DNA of 64,000 nt from positions 117,658-181,657 of the forward strand of contig JAECUM010092845.1 in assembly GCA_016617855.1 (NCBI GenBank). The letters run 5' to 3'. The position numbers and the translations under genes were made by a program. Source of the DNA: Megalonaias nervosa. Its lineage: Eukaryota > Mollusca > Bivalvia > Unionida > Unionidae. Under the pieces are notes generated by a model. That model was not told the DNA's origin, searched no databases, and was given only the letters and a program-made list of their open reading frames with translations. This document shows positions 21,459 to 32,782 of the stretch, in pieces. How positions within the stretch are numbered: the first letter of the stretch is position 1; the number at the start of each line of letters is the position of its first letter.

Positions 21459-22748
21459 TTATACAATATTAAAATCTGTAGCACCAACAATCGAATCAAG
21501 AAATTCACGAAACTTATTGTTGTTAGGACCAGCTATAAAATCTCTGTACTTGTCATAAACATCTGACGAAGTATCCTTATATCGTTCATCTGTCAATACC
21601 TCATTTTTCTTTAATCAACTGTTGGAATCAAAGGTGTTTTCTACTTCACGTTCGTAAAAGTTTATTTCATTTACCAAATTACCGTATTTTCTTTCTGTTT
21701 CATCAAGAAATCCAAGTACCAAGTTTATTTGATTTTAAAGTAAAATTTTTGAGGACAAGATATTGTCTGATAATTGCATATGCGACTACGAAATTTATCA
21801 GCATTAAGTTTTGGAGTGATTTTCGTCCAAGAAAGGTAATTTGAGTAAAAGTATTTACTTTAAGCCATAATTTTTCGTATTGTTTTGTGAACATTTTCTC
21901 GACTTCATTGTAATAATTTGGTAATGACAATTGTCTAGAGCGTTGGAGTGATGGAAGTGGAACATCATGTTCTTCACCTATGTCGTAATAAGAACCAATC
22001 CCTACACCAAACGTTGTTCGATTGACTTCCTCAAAAACTTTTCTCGCTTATCATCGCTGAGATCATTAATTTCATTGTCAAAATTGTTAACAATAATCGG
22101 ATCAAATTCTGTGGTTTCTTTTACGCATCATTGGTAGAAGTGCGTTTGAGTATGCTTTTATTATTAACTCCGTATCCGGCGTCATTCTAACAACTTTAAC
22201 TAGGGTTTCCTTGTCGCGGTAGTGCATACCGAGATATTTAAAAACTTTTCGTTTTGAAAAACTATTGTATAACTTCTTGTTCCTTTTTATTCCTATTATC
22301 TTAGATTCCACTAGTTTGTCGAGATGATCATGATGGCAATTGTTTACTCGTTCTACTTCATCTACTCCTCCACCATAAGCTCGATTTTTCATTAAGTTTG
22401 ATTTCATAATTAAATCTAGATTTTCAAAATTAAGCTCGAGCAATATTTGTTTTTAGCAGGATTTCAATTTGTTTTTGTTCTTCTAGACAATCATCAGGAT
22501 GACAGTAGCTGCTTATCGCATCAAAGTCTTTTATTGCTTTTGATAGTTGTGGTCCTCGCATATGCATAACAAGAATAACATTTTTTTTTTTCTTCTTCTG
22601 ACAATGGAGAGTTTATCATTGGAATTGAAAAAAAATTTCCTAGTATTTATCACACGTGCTGATAGCGATTTGTCCCCAACATCTATTTTGGGGTTAAAAT
22701 ATTATCATAAAATTCTCTCGCATTGATTGTAAAAAATTGTCCTGACAT
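21459..22748 (-). pseudogene. Large unrecognised protein of element 1, several frameshifts
   Basis: The reading starts at an ATG at 22748 (MSGQFFTINAREFYDNILTP) and can be followed through three frames to a TAA at 21459. Open blocks are 22102-22443 (113 codons, with GGGVDEVERVNNCHHDHLDK and VVRMTPDTELIIKAYSNALL), 21703-21930, and 21459-21710 (with DKYRDFIAGPNNNKFREFL) which holds one stop. About 430 codons in total. I do not recognise a family. It lies downstream of the fibre-like gene on the same strand, so it may be a virion or assembly protein. Confidence 0.5.
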
Positions 22749-22804
22749 TTATTTTGCAACGTTAGATTAAATCTGATCATCAAGTGTGTATATTTGAAAT
22801 GCTG

Positions 22805-24032
22805 TCAGTCCTGGAAACGGATGTTCGGCAGCGATAACATAAACTCGGAAATACAAGTACTTGTTAACAGTATTTGCAGTTGGAATCGTAAAATATTGTT
22901 TGTCGAAATATAAATGTCTGTTGCACTATATAACATTACCCAGTCGATATCATCGTTTGATCTTTCCAATCGCCAATTATAAATTCGACCAACACTAGAG
23001 TTTAATCGACCTCGCAAATGAAATTGCCAAATAGCAACTGCAATGGGACATTTAATTTTAATTAAAAAAATTTCAACTTCTCCGTTAGTAGTCCATTCTT
23101 GTATATCAGAGAAAGCATAATGAGGATAATTTTCAGGATAATATGATGATGAGCTTACCTCAAACCCAACTCGGTTATCAGTTGCCTTAAAAAGTGTTGG
23201 AATATACCCAACATTGTTTTTGGTTCGTTTTATACCACCACCAGATACACTGTCAACGTACGCTTTATTTGTCAGATCGTTAGGGTTAACTGGAACATAT
23301 GACGTCGTTATTTTGTTGTTTCTCATATTTATATTACCTGACATTAGTCCACCGGATCGTCTTAAATACGGAACAAATGCTCCCCTTAACTGAGCGCTGA
23401 GTGTAACTAATAGCATCAGTCTCATTAGCTGGTAGTGAAGTTGTCGGTAATACAGTTATTTTTGAGTTATTGCGCATTACAAGGTTACCTGTCATTGTGT
23501 CGCCAGCTTTATCGAGCTTGTTATCGTCAACGGATTTCAGTTGCGTATAACTCACCGCTTGTGTGCTGTCAACATTTACTGGTGGATACTCGGTTTCCAA
23601 CTAAATAATTTTTTTGCTTGACATGTTAATAATACCTGTAACAGTTTCACCGGTTTTATCAAGCTTGTTATCATCAACATACTTCAACTGTAAATAACTT
23701 ACCGCTTGTGTTTTATTTAAGTTTCTTGGTGGATACGCGGTTTCTAAATTTATTTTTTTCCTGACATATCCAGGTTACCCGTTAAAGTTCCTCCTGTCAG
23801 TGATAGTTTTATCGATCGTTTTTAGTTGTGCATAACTAACAGCTTGTGTATCAACAACATTTATTGGCGGATAATTTGTTTCTAAACCTAGAACTCGTTG
23901 ATTTGACATAAATATGTTTTCTGTCATTGTGTCGCCGGTTTTATTTACTAGCGATAATGTATCAGTTATTATTGGTTCGTCAGTGGAAACAGAGCCTGTA
24001 AGTGCTGTTCCAAACTTTGTGTAATCGGCCAT
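22805..24032 (-). pseudogene. Phage-tail-fibre-like protein of element 1
   Basis: Likely virion fibre. The start is taken as the ATG at 24032 (MADYTKFGTALTGS), 38 bp from the divergent ATPase gene. At least four units of the form GDTMTGNLxMxxxKI..L..........DTQAVSYxQLK follow; this unit is a well-known feature of bacteriophage tail fibre stalks. The C-terminal ~150 residues (ORF 22805-23425) form a globular part with an aromatic pattern (WRLERSNDDIDWVMLYSATD) reminiscent of F5/8-type C or discoidin-like lectin folds. At least two frame breaks separate the three open blocks. Receptor binding is inferred from architecture, not shown. Confidence 0.7.
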
Positions 24033-24070
24033 ATTATGTAAATTATATAACATAAAATTATATAACAACA

Positions 24071-24747
24071 ATGGCGAACTCAACGATATTAAATTTTGCC
24101 ACCGAACGATTAATCAAACATAAGCATAATAACGAACTTCCAGATTGTCATTATCTTATTGTTGGTCGTACAGGCTCTGGTAAAACAAACCTTTTGCTAA
24201 ATCTCTTACTCAACGATAACTTTAATTACGATAAGGTATATATTTACACAATTAATCCACAACAAGAAAAATACGAGTTATTACGCGAATGCAACGATGA
24301 ACGTCGTGATGAGCTTGACGCTGGCGATGATATATTTTTAATAAGACAACCAGAGAAAATATTCCCTGTCAACGAACTTGATTCGTACGAGCATAAAATA
24401 ATTGTATTTGACGATATTCCGCTAAACAACGAGGAGATGAATAAGATTAAGTCGTATTTTTCATTATCACGTAACATAAAATGTAATTCAATTTATCTAG
24501 CGTAAGGTTTTTATAACGTTGACAGATTTATTAGGTGAAATACGGGATGTTTTATATTATTTCTTGGACTCGATAATGTTGGTGTGAGAAATAATTGCAA
24601 ACGAGCAATGTAGTGATCTAACAAAAGATAAATGTATTGACATATATCATCCAGCAACTAAAGACAAATACAATTTCTTTTTATTTGATAAACTAGCGCG
24701 TGATCCAGCTAAAATGTTTCGTTGTTGTATCAACACATTTCTATAGA
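24071..24747 (+). pseudogene. FtsK/HerA-type DNA packaging ATPase, element 1
   Basis: Genome-packaging motor of the Polinton/adintovirus kind. The reading has a Walker A motif GRTGSGKTN about 30 residues from the start, a Walker B motif IIVFDD near residue 120, and a sensor-like region ending SLSRNIKCNSIYLA. A TAA at about 24503 replaces a codon just after this, and the C-terminal part (KDKCIDIYHPATKDKYNFFL) appears in a shifted frame before a stop at 24747. Total length near 225 residues, normal for the family. It is the first gene of a plus-strand block and is divergent from the fibre gene, with TATATAA-type sequences in the 38-bp gap. Confidence 0.9.
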
Positions 24748-24778
24748 AAAATTGTATATTGCGTATAAAAAATGAACA

Positions 24779-25851
24779 ATGGACAAGCATCAACAAAAAA
24801 TTGAATTACTAAAATATTTATTACAACTCGAGCTGCTTTTAAGAAAAAAGTGGAAGAGGCACGTCAAGGACAACGTGCTGTAGAAGAAGAAACCATCAAA
24901 CTTTTTAAACCTGTTACCGAAGCAGTACTTGGCAAACAACCAGAAATATCTGCCTTATCTCCAGAAGAACTAGAAAAAATTAAATAAAAAGGTTTGTTAG
25001 GTTTACTAGGAGAAAGATCAAAAGAGGAAACAAAAAAAATTTGTAGTGGAACTTGTTAGAAATATTGCTGATCCTGTTGCACGACAGGCTGAATTTGACA
25101 GATTAATAAGCAATCCTCTTGAGCTACAACGTGCTATTGCAAGATTGACGGTTGATCCAGCCGAGTTAAAAAGGTTGATACAAAATTTATCAGAGCAAAC
25201 TGAGGTACTAGCTGAAAAACAAAAAAATGATGACTGAATCTATCGCAGAAATAATGCCAGTCAAAACTCAGATAATATTTTTCAGAAAAAAAGCACGTGA
25301 AAAAATATTGGACAAAGAATACGAAGATTTTTTTTTAAAAATATGATATCAAAGACATTGAAGATATTCGAAATCAATCAAATTGGCCAAAGGAAAAATT
25401 AAAACATTTAATAAAAGAATTAGAAAAAATTTCTGCACTCGGTACAAACACTGATAGAGAAATAAAAGAAGCTCAAGCACAAGCAAGTATTGTAAATAAA
25501 GTGGATACTATAAGAAACGGAGTTATTGCTTATGTTTTACATATGACAGCAAACCAGTACAGAACCAGAGAAAAAGATTATCCCAAAGGTTGGACATTTA
25601 AAAGATTATTTGATAAGTACGAAGGTCAACGAGATAGAAGATAACCAGAGGAAACCACTGGATCTGGCGTCAAAGTTTTTACATCAAACGCAGAAATGGT
25701 TGACCGACTTATCTTATTAATATCATCAAATTAAGCAGGTAATGAAAGCATTGAAATCGACAACGAAATTGTCAATAAATTAGATAATCTTAGATCGAGT
25801 AAATTATTGACAGCAAAAGAGTATGAAATTTTACATAGCGATCTTATCTAA
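24779..25851 (+). pseudogene. Coiled-coil virion or assembly protein, element 1
   Basis: Starts at an ATG 32 bp after the ATPase (MDKHQQKIELLKYLLQLELL). The reading crosses several frames and stops but stays rich in K, E, L and Q, including NPLELQRAIARLTVDPAELK and LIKELEKISALGTNTDREIK. A tryptophan/arginine segment (DYPKGWTFKRLFDKYEGQRD) lies near the C-terminus. About 355 codons. Coiled-coil genes next to the ATPase are common in Polintons, but I cannot name the exact family. Confidence 0.5.
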
Positions 25852-25865
25852 CAACTTTGCTATAA

Positions 25866-26583
25866 ATGTCAGCAACACTATTGCTTGATTCATCGCAAAC
25901 AACAAGAAACAGCGCAAACTTTTCTGTCTACTACAGTCCACCAGTAATACTAGATCCTGGTAAACAGTACTAAATCGGATTGATTTCTGCTACGGTATGG
26001 CATTCCATGGCAAATGTAAAACCAAAGTCAATGACGACTTTACATTTAATTCTGGTGCTTGGGTATCAGTCAAAATACCACAGGGAGCATATAATGCAAT
26101 TGATCTGAACAAAACGATAAGAGAGCTGATAACAAAATACACCACCGCAGACAATTCTGAATTAACTCCAAACTATAATACACTACGAGCCAGAATCACA
26201 TTAAAAATAATTTGATAATCGATTTTTCACCTGCGACTAGTTTCGCATCGTTGCTAGGATTTAAAAACCAACGATACGGCAGTGTTACAGAACAAAGTAT
26301 ATCGTATGATGGAGATTTACTGGTTAACATAACAGAAGTAAATACAATTTTAATCAATAACTCTATTGCATTAGGGTCTTATTCAGCTTTAGGAAGTCAA
26401 AGTCAAACAATCTATAGTTTTTCACCAGATATCCCGCCTGGTTCACTGATGCAAATTACTTCTAGACAAATAATATACTATCCGATTACTCCTGAAAACC
26501 AGACCACAAACATAACAATGCAACTAACAGATCAATCAAGACGACAAACAGGTCTTAACAATGAAATTGTCACGTATTATTAA
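25866..26583 (+). pseudogene. Penton-like minor capsid protein candidate, element 1
   Basis: Reading from ATG at 25866 (MSATLLLDSSQTT) through two frame changes to a TAA at 26583. The C-terminal half is intact: DGDLLVNITEVNTILINN, SQTIYSFSPDIPPGSLMQI, IIYYPITPENQTTNITMQL. This pattern is widely conserved next to Polinton capsid genes and resembles the penton reading in element 2 (IFVYSDVVEYNVVGHTSVPL), so a single-jelly-roll penton is the best guess. Breaks: an in-frame TAA near 25970, a frameshift near 26000 and another at 26210. Confidence 0.6.
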
Positions 26584-26633
26584 CACCTACGCACGATCAC
26601 GTAAATTTTGTAAACCTAATTTAATAACAAAGA

Positions 26634-26954
26634 TGAGAAATTGTGGGTGGATTTTTTGGAAATATATTTACAAAAATAGTTGAAAATATCCCAGGATTTG
26701 TGTGTAAAATAGCACCAATTGCACTTGACGCATGTAAAGCTTTTGGGACGGGGGCAGCTAGTGCAGTAGCACAAAAGATCGCTGATAAAATTAAAGGCCA
26801 CGCGGAAATAAAACGAGCAATATCAGATATTGCACCAACAGCGAAAACAGAACGAGCTATGATAGCTACAACAAAAAAATTACTGTCAACACGTGGTGAA
26901 GAGGCAATGCGCAAACTTGTAAAGAAAACAAGAATAACTCCTGCTGCTTTATAG
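26634..26954 (+). pseudogene. Small virion protein, pVI-like, element 1
   Basis: About 105 codons ending ITPAAL. The first 40 residues are hydrophobic and glycine/alanine-rich (GGFFGNIFTKIVENIPGFV), the rest basic and helical. This shape fits the adenovirus pVI/pX-like membrane-active or core proteins encoded between penton and capsid genes in these elements. The open frame has no ATG (it begins GTG at 26643); an ATG at 26634 is one base out of frame, which suggests a small deletion at the start. Confidence 0.5.
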
Positions 26955-26988
26955 TTACTTAAATTTTGTGTTGATTATAGAATAAATA

Positions 26989-28438
26989 GTGTCAGTTAAA
27001 AATTATCTTGATCTTGCCGAAGTACATGATACCGACGACACGGTGACAGAATTCGAGTATGTTGAGTATCTCGACGAAAACACAAACGAACCAAATAAAG
27101 CTGGCGTCAGAACTTTTAACACAAGAGACGAGGACGTGTTTTTGTTGCCACACAAGGCGGTGTTGGAAGTGCGTGGTCAATTATTAACTGCGATAGGCGG
27201 TGATATTGCAGCTGGTGCAGAAATTGCACTTGTCAATAACGGTTGGAGCTTACTTAAAAGTGCACGGTTCCAACTGGCCAATCAGACCGTGGAAGATATT
27301 TTAATGCACTTGCCCGTAGCGAGTACAATACTAAATATCGTCTCGCTTAGTGATGATTATTCAAGAACAATAGCCACAAATATGACGTGGTTTAGAGATA
27401 CTGGACTTGTTTCAAGCAAATTTAAAACTGGAGTGCTATCTGATGCTTATGCTGGAAATAGACTTATTCTAACACCAGCTGGAGCTGATGCAGCTGTACA
27501 ACATACTGTTGCAGGATTAACCGCAGATGCAGCTGGTGGTACAATAGTAGCAGCTGCAATAAGAAGCGCATTTGGAAATGCACTACGATCAACTTATAAT
27601 GAAGGATATGCCAAACGAAAAGCATTTCTGCAGAATCTCGCCAAATAACGATGATGCTTCCGTTAAGTACAATATTTGGATTTTGCCGCGAATATAACAA
27701 AGTTTTGCGCGGGATAAAACATACACTTATTTTAGATCGAGCTGATCAAAACGATTGTATAATACACGCTGATGGAGTAGTTGAAGGACAGTTTGCTATT
27801 ACAAAATTAGCGCTGTGGATGCCACGAGTTGTCCCATCTGTAGCTAAAACAATGGAACTCGAATCATTATTGACCGCTTACACGAAAACAAATATATTTT
27901 CAGCAAAACAGAATTTATCAAACAGCAATTCCTAACGCAACTGATTACACCTGGCGTGTTATAACTACGTCAAGCGAACAATTACCGCGACACTTGTTTG
28001 TTGTATTTCAACGACAGGCACGTCGTAATGATCAAGAAATGAACAACTCTGTAATTTGATAACCCTGATGTTAGACGAATAATTGTTACAGTAAATTCTA
28101 AACAATATTCCGAACGTACAATCAAATGTAACTTTGCTGATGATGAAACAAAAAACATATCTCGGCCGTACATGTGTCTTATGGAGGCTATGCAAAAATA
28201 TCAGGACGCAGACAGTGGATCTCAGATATCATTAGAGGAATTTCGATCACTGTATACTATCTTTTATTTTGCCATATCAAAACATTCCGAGCGAGTTATT
28301 GGATTGACTGTTGATATTGAAGTCACTTGGACGCTTGGCGTACTGCCAGCCGAACAGTATAACTTATATGCGCTAGTTGTCAGTGATAGATTCTTGACAA
28401 TTGATGCGACCAAGGGCAGGTTGACTGTCCAAGTTTAA
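26989..28438 (+). pseudogene. Double-jelly-roll major capsid protein, element 1
   Basis: Hexon-like major capsid protein. The first block (26989-27648, 219 codons) has VNNGWSLLKSARFQLANQTV and TIATNMTWFRDTG, typical of the first jelly roll of Polinton capsid proteins. The second (27651-27935) and third (28172-28438) blocks, in other frames, hold CLMEAMQKYQD and the closing EVTWTLGVLPAEQYNLYALV. The start codon is GTG at 26989 in the context AATAGTGTCAG, most likely a mutated ATG. At least three frameshifts. Length near 480 residues, as expected. Confidence 0.85.
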
Positions 28439-28457
28439 TCTAACAAACAAGTATAAA

Positions 28458-28856
28458 ATGAAAACGGAATACACAGCTAGAGAAATATACCTAACGTCCG
28501 GTCAAATTAAAAAATTATCAGCAGCGGTTGCCAAATATAATTCTGTCTCTCTAATGATAAAGTCTCCGGGGACTGACAGTGCCGTCGCAGTGGAAGTAAA
28601 GTTCACTCAACAGCAGCTAAAAAGGCTCGATCAGGGAAAACCCTTTGTTCTTAAACTATCTGTTGCACAAATAACAGCGATGGCAAAACACGGCAGATCT
28701 TTTGGAAAAGCATTTTCTGGAATTTTACCAAAGATTCTACCGGTATTAGGAACACTGGGACTAGCAGCAGCATCAGAGGCAGTATCTGGAGCAACTAAAA
28801 ATGCGGTATCTGGAGACGGTGTCTCTGGTGATGGAATCAAACAAATTTATCGTTAG
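28458..28856 (+). CDS. Capsid-associated small protein, intact, element 1
   Basis: A complete 132-codon ORF from ATG to TAG, 19 bp after the capsid gene. The N-terminal half has two related blocks, LTSGQIKKLSAAVAKYNSVS and VKFTQQQLKRLDQGKPFVLK, a pattern known from Polinton small virion proteins; the C-terminal half is hydrophobic and glycine-rich (FSGILPKILPVLGTLGLAAA). The architecture suggests a minor capsid or core protein with a membrane-active tail released by the viral protease. It is one of the few unbroken genes in element 1. Confidence 0.75.
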   Translation: MKTEYTAREIYLTSGQIKKLSAAVAKYNSVSLMIKSPGTDSAVAVEVKFTQQQLKRLDQGKPFVLKLSVAQITAMAKHGRSFGKAFSGILPKILPVLGTLGLAAASEAVSGATKNAVSGDGVSGDGIKQIYR

Positions 28857-28879
28857 TTTTATGTAACAATAATAATATA

Positions 28880-29445
28880 ATGCCAGCTAAAAAGAAATCG
28901 CCAGCGACAAAATCTAGAAAAAAAGAACTCGCCAAGAAAAACAAAACAAGGAGGAATTATTCCTTTCGCTTCGCTGCCAGCGGGGTTAGCAGGCAGTCTA
29001 ATTCCAAATCTGTTAGGGATAGGACGTGGAATGACTCTGCCAGGCACCAGACGCCGTTAAGTAATTTTGATATACTTGAAAAATTGAATGACATTGTCGG
29101 ATTTCGTGGAGTATATTCCAGAGACGAATTAGATAATGTATAAGCAGTTGGTTCGTGTGTTGTAAATATACAAAACTTCCATGATGGATCCGGCACTCAC
29201 TGGGTTGCTGTCTACGATAATAATTATTTTGATTCGTTCGGACTTCCTCCGAGTGATCTTATAAAAAAATATAATTTTTAAAAATTTAAAAAAATTAATT
29301 ACTCGTCTAATCAATTACAGCTGGTTGGAACATCAGCTTGTGGTCATTATTGTATTATGTTTATCCGACAGATGTCCCAGCCTAAATTTAATTTTTTTAT
29401 AGTTCATTTTGCAATTTGACAAGCAATCTTCTCACGCAAATGATG
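28880..29445 (+). pseudogene. Adenain-like maturation protease, element 1
   Basis: Cysteine protease of the adenovirus protease (C5/Ulp1) fold that would process virion proteins. After a lysine-rich start (MPAKKKSPATKSRKK), catalytic landmarks appear in order: His in GTHWVAVYDN, Asp in NYFDSFGLPPSD, Gln in LVGTSACGHYC, and the nucleophilic Cys in the same block. There is a TAA at 29141 and another near 29279, both in the coding line, so the gene is broken twice although the catalytic residues survive. Confidence 0.88.
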
Positions 29446-29478
29446 AGATTGCAATGAATTTTATCTAAACTAAGGAAT

Positions 29479-30160
29479 ATGTCAACATACTGCCTCAAAT
29501 GTAAAACTAAAACAACAAATAAGGATGAGACAACGGAAAAAACATGAAATAATAGAACGATGTTTAAAATCATTTGCGCTGTTTGCGGTAGAAAAAAAGT
29601 ATGTTTTTAAAGAAATTATCCGGAGCTGGAATGTGCCCTGTCAAGGTTATTTTAGTAAATGACTAATTGACTAAAACCTACAAAACAAAATCAAACATTT
29701 TTTTGTCAAAATTTTTTTCTTTTGTGCGACTGAATAAAATAAATGAAATGTAATTGTCATTGTGACAAAAATCTTTGTATCCAACAAGATAAAATTGTTA
29801 CGTAGTATGAATCATGCAATCGCCGTGAGGTAATTGGCAGAGGTATTGACATTCACAAATTTATTGGAAAATTACCAAAACCAAAGGAGGTTGGACATTG
29901 CCTGGCCATAAATACACTGGTCCGTACAATCCACTGACAAACAGTTAGATGAAAACGATGATCCATTACCAGGACAAGAGCCTTATAATCAAGTTGATGC
30001 AATAGCAATGCGTCATGATATTTGTTATCGTGATATAGAACGTACTCATAACGTTCGTGCAGAGACCTCAAAATCAGACTGTAATAAAGTAATGCTAGAT
30101 GAACTACGCGATATGGAGCCTGCAAATATGCGAGAACGATTTGATAGAAGGTTAGTTTAA
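29479..30160 (+). pseudogene. Zinc-ribbon plus phospholipase A2 virion protein, element 1
   Basis: The start MSTYCLKCKTKT and the downstream CAVCGRKK give a four-cysteine zinc ribbon of the type found in many Polinton proteins. After a broken middle, the reading LPGHKYTGPYNPL, then DAIAMRHDICYRD shows the calcium loop and HD catalytic pair of parvovirus-VP1-like phospholipase A2. In related elements the two domains form one virion protein; the PLA2 activity is used to breach endosomes during entry. At least four stops or frameshifts lie between 29545 and 29900. It runs straight into the integrase. Confidence 0.75.
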
Positions 30161-31106
30161 GGAATGATAGGAACAAAATATAAGTTAGGTCTTGGAAAAG
30201 AATTATACGATGATCTGGCATCAGAGCTACATAAACCTAAAAAAAAAGTTTCCGCGAAGTAAAGTTGTCGCAAATGCCGTTGACGATATCTGGGCGATCG
30301 ATTTAGTTGATGTGTCAAATCTTGCTGAATTGAACGTTGGCGCTGACGGCGCTCCAAAGAAATATCTTTTTAACGTCATAGATGTTTTTAGTAAATACAC
30401 ATTTGGTGTACACGTTTTGGATAAAACAGGAACATCAATAACTGATGCGTCAAAACAGGTCATCGTTAGTACAGAAAGAAGGCCGAATAAGGTCTGATCA
30501 CGGAGCGTAGTTTTTTAATAAAAAATTTGAGCAGTTTCTGGAACAAAATAACATTAAAACGTATGTTACAGGAAACGAAAGAAAAAGTGTCGTCGTAGAG
30601 CGATTTAATCGCACACTAAATGTGCTGATACATAAACATTTGACAGCTATAAATACAAATAAATACATCGACGATCTACAGCAGATTGTAGATAATTATC
30701 ATAAAACGAAGCATAGATCAATAAAAACGTCACCAACTGATGCAATTAAAAATCCTATTCTTGCAAATGAAAACATGTATCGCATACATAAATTTAAAGT
30801 TGGTGATCGAGTTAGAATTTCTCTGACGAAAAAAACATTTGAAAAAGGATTTACTCCAAACTGGAGCAAAGAAGTATTTGTTGTTGATAAAGTTTTACTG
30901 ACAATACCTGTAACATATGCGCTAAAGGATTTATTGGGTGAGCCAATAACCGGTAGTTTTTACGAGCAGGAACTACGAAAGACTGAGCAAGATATTTTTG
31001 TTATTATAAAGTTATCAGGTAAAAAGGTAATAAAAGTTTAGTTAAATGGCGCGGGTACAGCGATAAATTTAAAAGCTGGGTTCCCACTAAATCTATATTG
31101 AAATAA
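30161..31106 (+). pseudogene. Retroviral-type DDE integrase with chromodomain, element 1
   Basis: Catalyses insertion of element DNA into the host genome. Catalytic-core landmarks: first Asp in DIWAIDLVDV, second Asp in SDHGA, and Glu in VVERFNRTLN with the usual spacing. A C-terminal SH3-like part (KVGDRVRISL, FEKGFTPNWSKEVF) precedes a chromodomain (VKWRGYSDKFKSWVP) that is now one frame off because of a small indel near 31040. A stop also occurs just after SDHGA. The N-terminal start is unclear; MIGTKYKLGLGKEL at 30163 is the likely beginning, or the protein could continue from the PLA2 reading frame. Confidence 0.9.
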
Positions 31107-31569
31107 TATTGTTATAAATTTCCTCGTCCTTACGTTTGACAGATTTACATTTTACTGGTTTACATAACGATATTAGATATTGTCTGCGATCGTCAGAGAT
31201 CATCAGTAGGTTAAAAATCTTGACAAATATAAATTTTAATTTTATATTTTTCTGTCGGTCTGGAATTTTAATGTTTAAAAAGGGTTTTATCAGCCGCCAA
31301 AAAGACTGATTTTTATCTACTGTAAAATTAAATTTCGAGATTTTCTTTGTGATATGATATTTAACATCATATCGTCCAGTTGTCGGTCTGCTGTAATTTT
31401 TTTAATCAACTACACCCATGATCTCGTTTTGTTCGTCGTCGTTGTTAAATAAAATGTCATTCTCGGTATAACCGGCAGGTATATAGTCGCTGGCGATCTC
31501 ATCGCTGACGATCACATCGGTGGCTGGCGCGTCTGAGAATATATCACCAAATCGTTTCATTAGGTCCAT
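31093..31569 (-). pseudogene. Unrecognised 158-codon protein with one stop, element 1
   Basis: Minus-strand reading from ATG at 31569 (MDLMKRFGDIFSDAPATDV) to TAG at 31093, one frame throughout with a single in-frame TAA after codon 55. The N-terminal third is acidic; the rest is basic and aromatic (KNQSFWRLIKPFLNIKIPDR). The uninterrupted frame on both sides of the stop argues for a real gene that has lost one codon. No family recognised. It converges with the integrase and overlaps its last codons, and is divergent from 31605. Confidence 0.55.
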
Positions 31570-31604
31570 ATTATAATATAATTTTATCTAATTTATTATT
31601 ATAA

Positions 31605-31850
31605 ATGACTAACGAGATAAAATATCATCAGAAAGTTAATATATTAAATTACAAAGAATTAGCCGAAGCAGTGCGAAAATGTTTGTCGGGGTACAGTTCT
31701 TATTCTGTTGACGTTAATGTGACGCAAGGTGATTCTAATAAAATTCTGCTAACAGCAGCAGAAAAAAATAAACTTAATGAAAGTGAAGTAATAACGCTGA
31801 GGTTTGATAGAGACAATGTTTTCATGTTTGCTCATAATTGCTTAACCTAA
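31605..31850 (+). CDS. Unrecognised 81-codon protein, intact, element 1
   Basis: Complete ATG-to-TAA ORF (MTNEIKYHQKVNILNYKELA). Mixed alpha/beta composition with a hydrophilic centre; no motif recognised. It is divergent from the gene at 31569 across a 35-bp AT-rich gap that contains TATAATATAA. Confidence 0.5.
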   Translation: MTNEIKYHQKVNILNYKELAEAVRKCLSGYSSYSVDVNVTQGDSNKILLTAAEKNKLNESEVITLRFDRDNVFMFAHNCLT

Positions 31851-31856
31851 AACGAG

Positions 31857-32703
31857 CTAGAAACGAGCTAGAAAATATAAGTAATTGCCGTATTTAATGA
31901 TGATTCTGTCAAACGTTGGTTGTGATGTTGCTGATTTTGTTCTGCCATCTGCAACATATTTTATTGTTTTAGAATTTATCTTATAATATCGGGCAGCAGC
32001 TGTTATTGAAGGAAATACTAGTTTTGCTCCGTTTTCTAAATTTATTGAAACAATAGGTCTTTTAGGATTTTTAAAATTACAACCACCACCTCGTCCTCGC
32101 CTGGTATTTTCTTGTTGAGTAACAAGATCAAGATTTTCTAGACAATTGTCTGTTTTAATACCGTTGATGTGGTCTATTACTAAGCCATCAGGTATATATC
32201 CGTTAAACGTTTCGTAAACAAATCTATGATTATAATAATTAACTTGGTCTGTTAGTGTTCCTCTGACATTTACCATGAGATAACCACTGTTATTTATTTT
32301 TCCTAATACTTTTTTGTGTTTTTATATTTCGTATAATTCCTCGATCATTAGCCTCATATAAATCGAACACGGGGTGAGGTTGAAATTCAGCTTCCAATGA
32401 CAAATTTTCAATGTTGTCATTATTTATTGATCTATGTACTCTATAAACTCGTTGTCCAGCTGGTACGTCTCCGCAGAACAAAGTATAAATAAAATCTTTT
32501 CTGAACATTTCAACTCTCTCAGTATTATCTCCTCTAACACTTATTATCATTCCATATGGTATTGATTTACCAAACGGTTTTCCGTATTTGACGTGAGTCA
32601 CTAAACCAAATGCATTTGCAGCATAATTATTATAAATTGGATGGACATGATATTCCTCCTGTTCCTCTGCCGTCAGTCTTATGTAACTCAAACTTTGTGT
32701 CAT
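31857..32703 (-). pseudogene. HNH homing-type endonuclease with duplicated NUMOD4/HNH module, element 1
   Basis: Two adjoining open blocks (32290-32703 and 31857-32276) form one gene broken by a frameshift in a T-run near 32310. The second block has a NUMOD4-like lead-in, the HNH core HRFVYETFNGYIPDGLVIDH, then INGIKTDNCLENLDLVT, and a NUMOD1-like tail (ITAAARYYKINSKTIKYVAD). The first block repeats the same layout in degenerate form (FIYTLFCGDVPAGQRVYRVH, then NNDNIENLSLE), lacking the HNH residues. Such enzymes cut DNA site-specifically. No intron is evident, so this is a free-standing gene between the virion block and the polymerase. Confidence 0.8.
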
Positions 32704-32782
32704 TATTAAATAAGTATTTTTATATCTCTAATTAATTTTTCAACTAGCGATATCAATTAAATATATAAAATGTTATATAACA

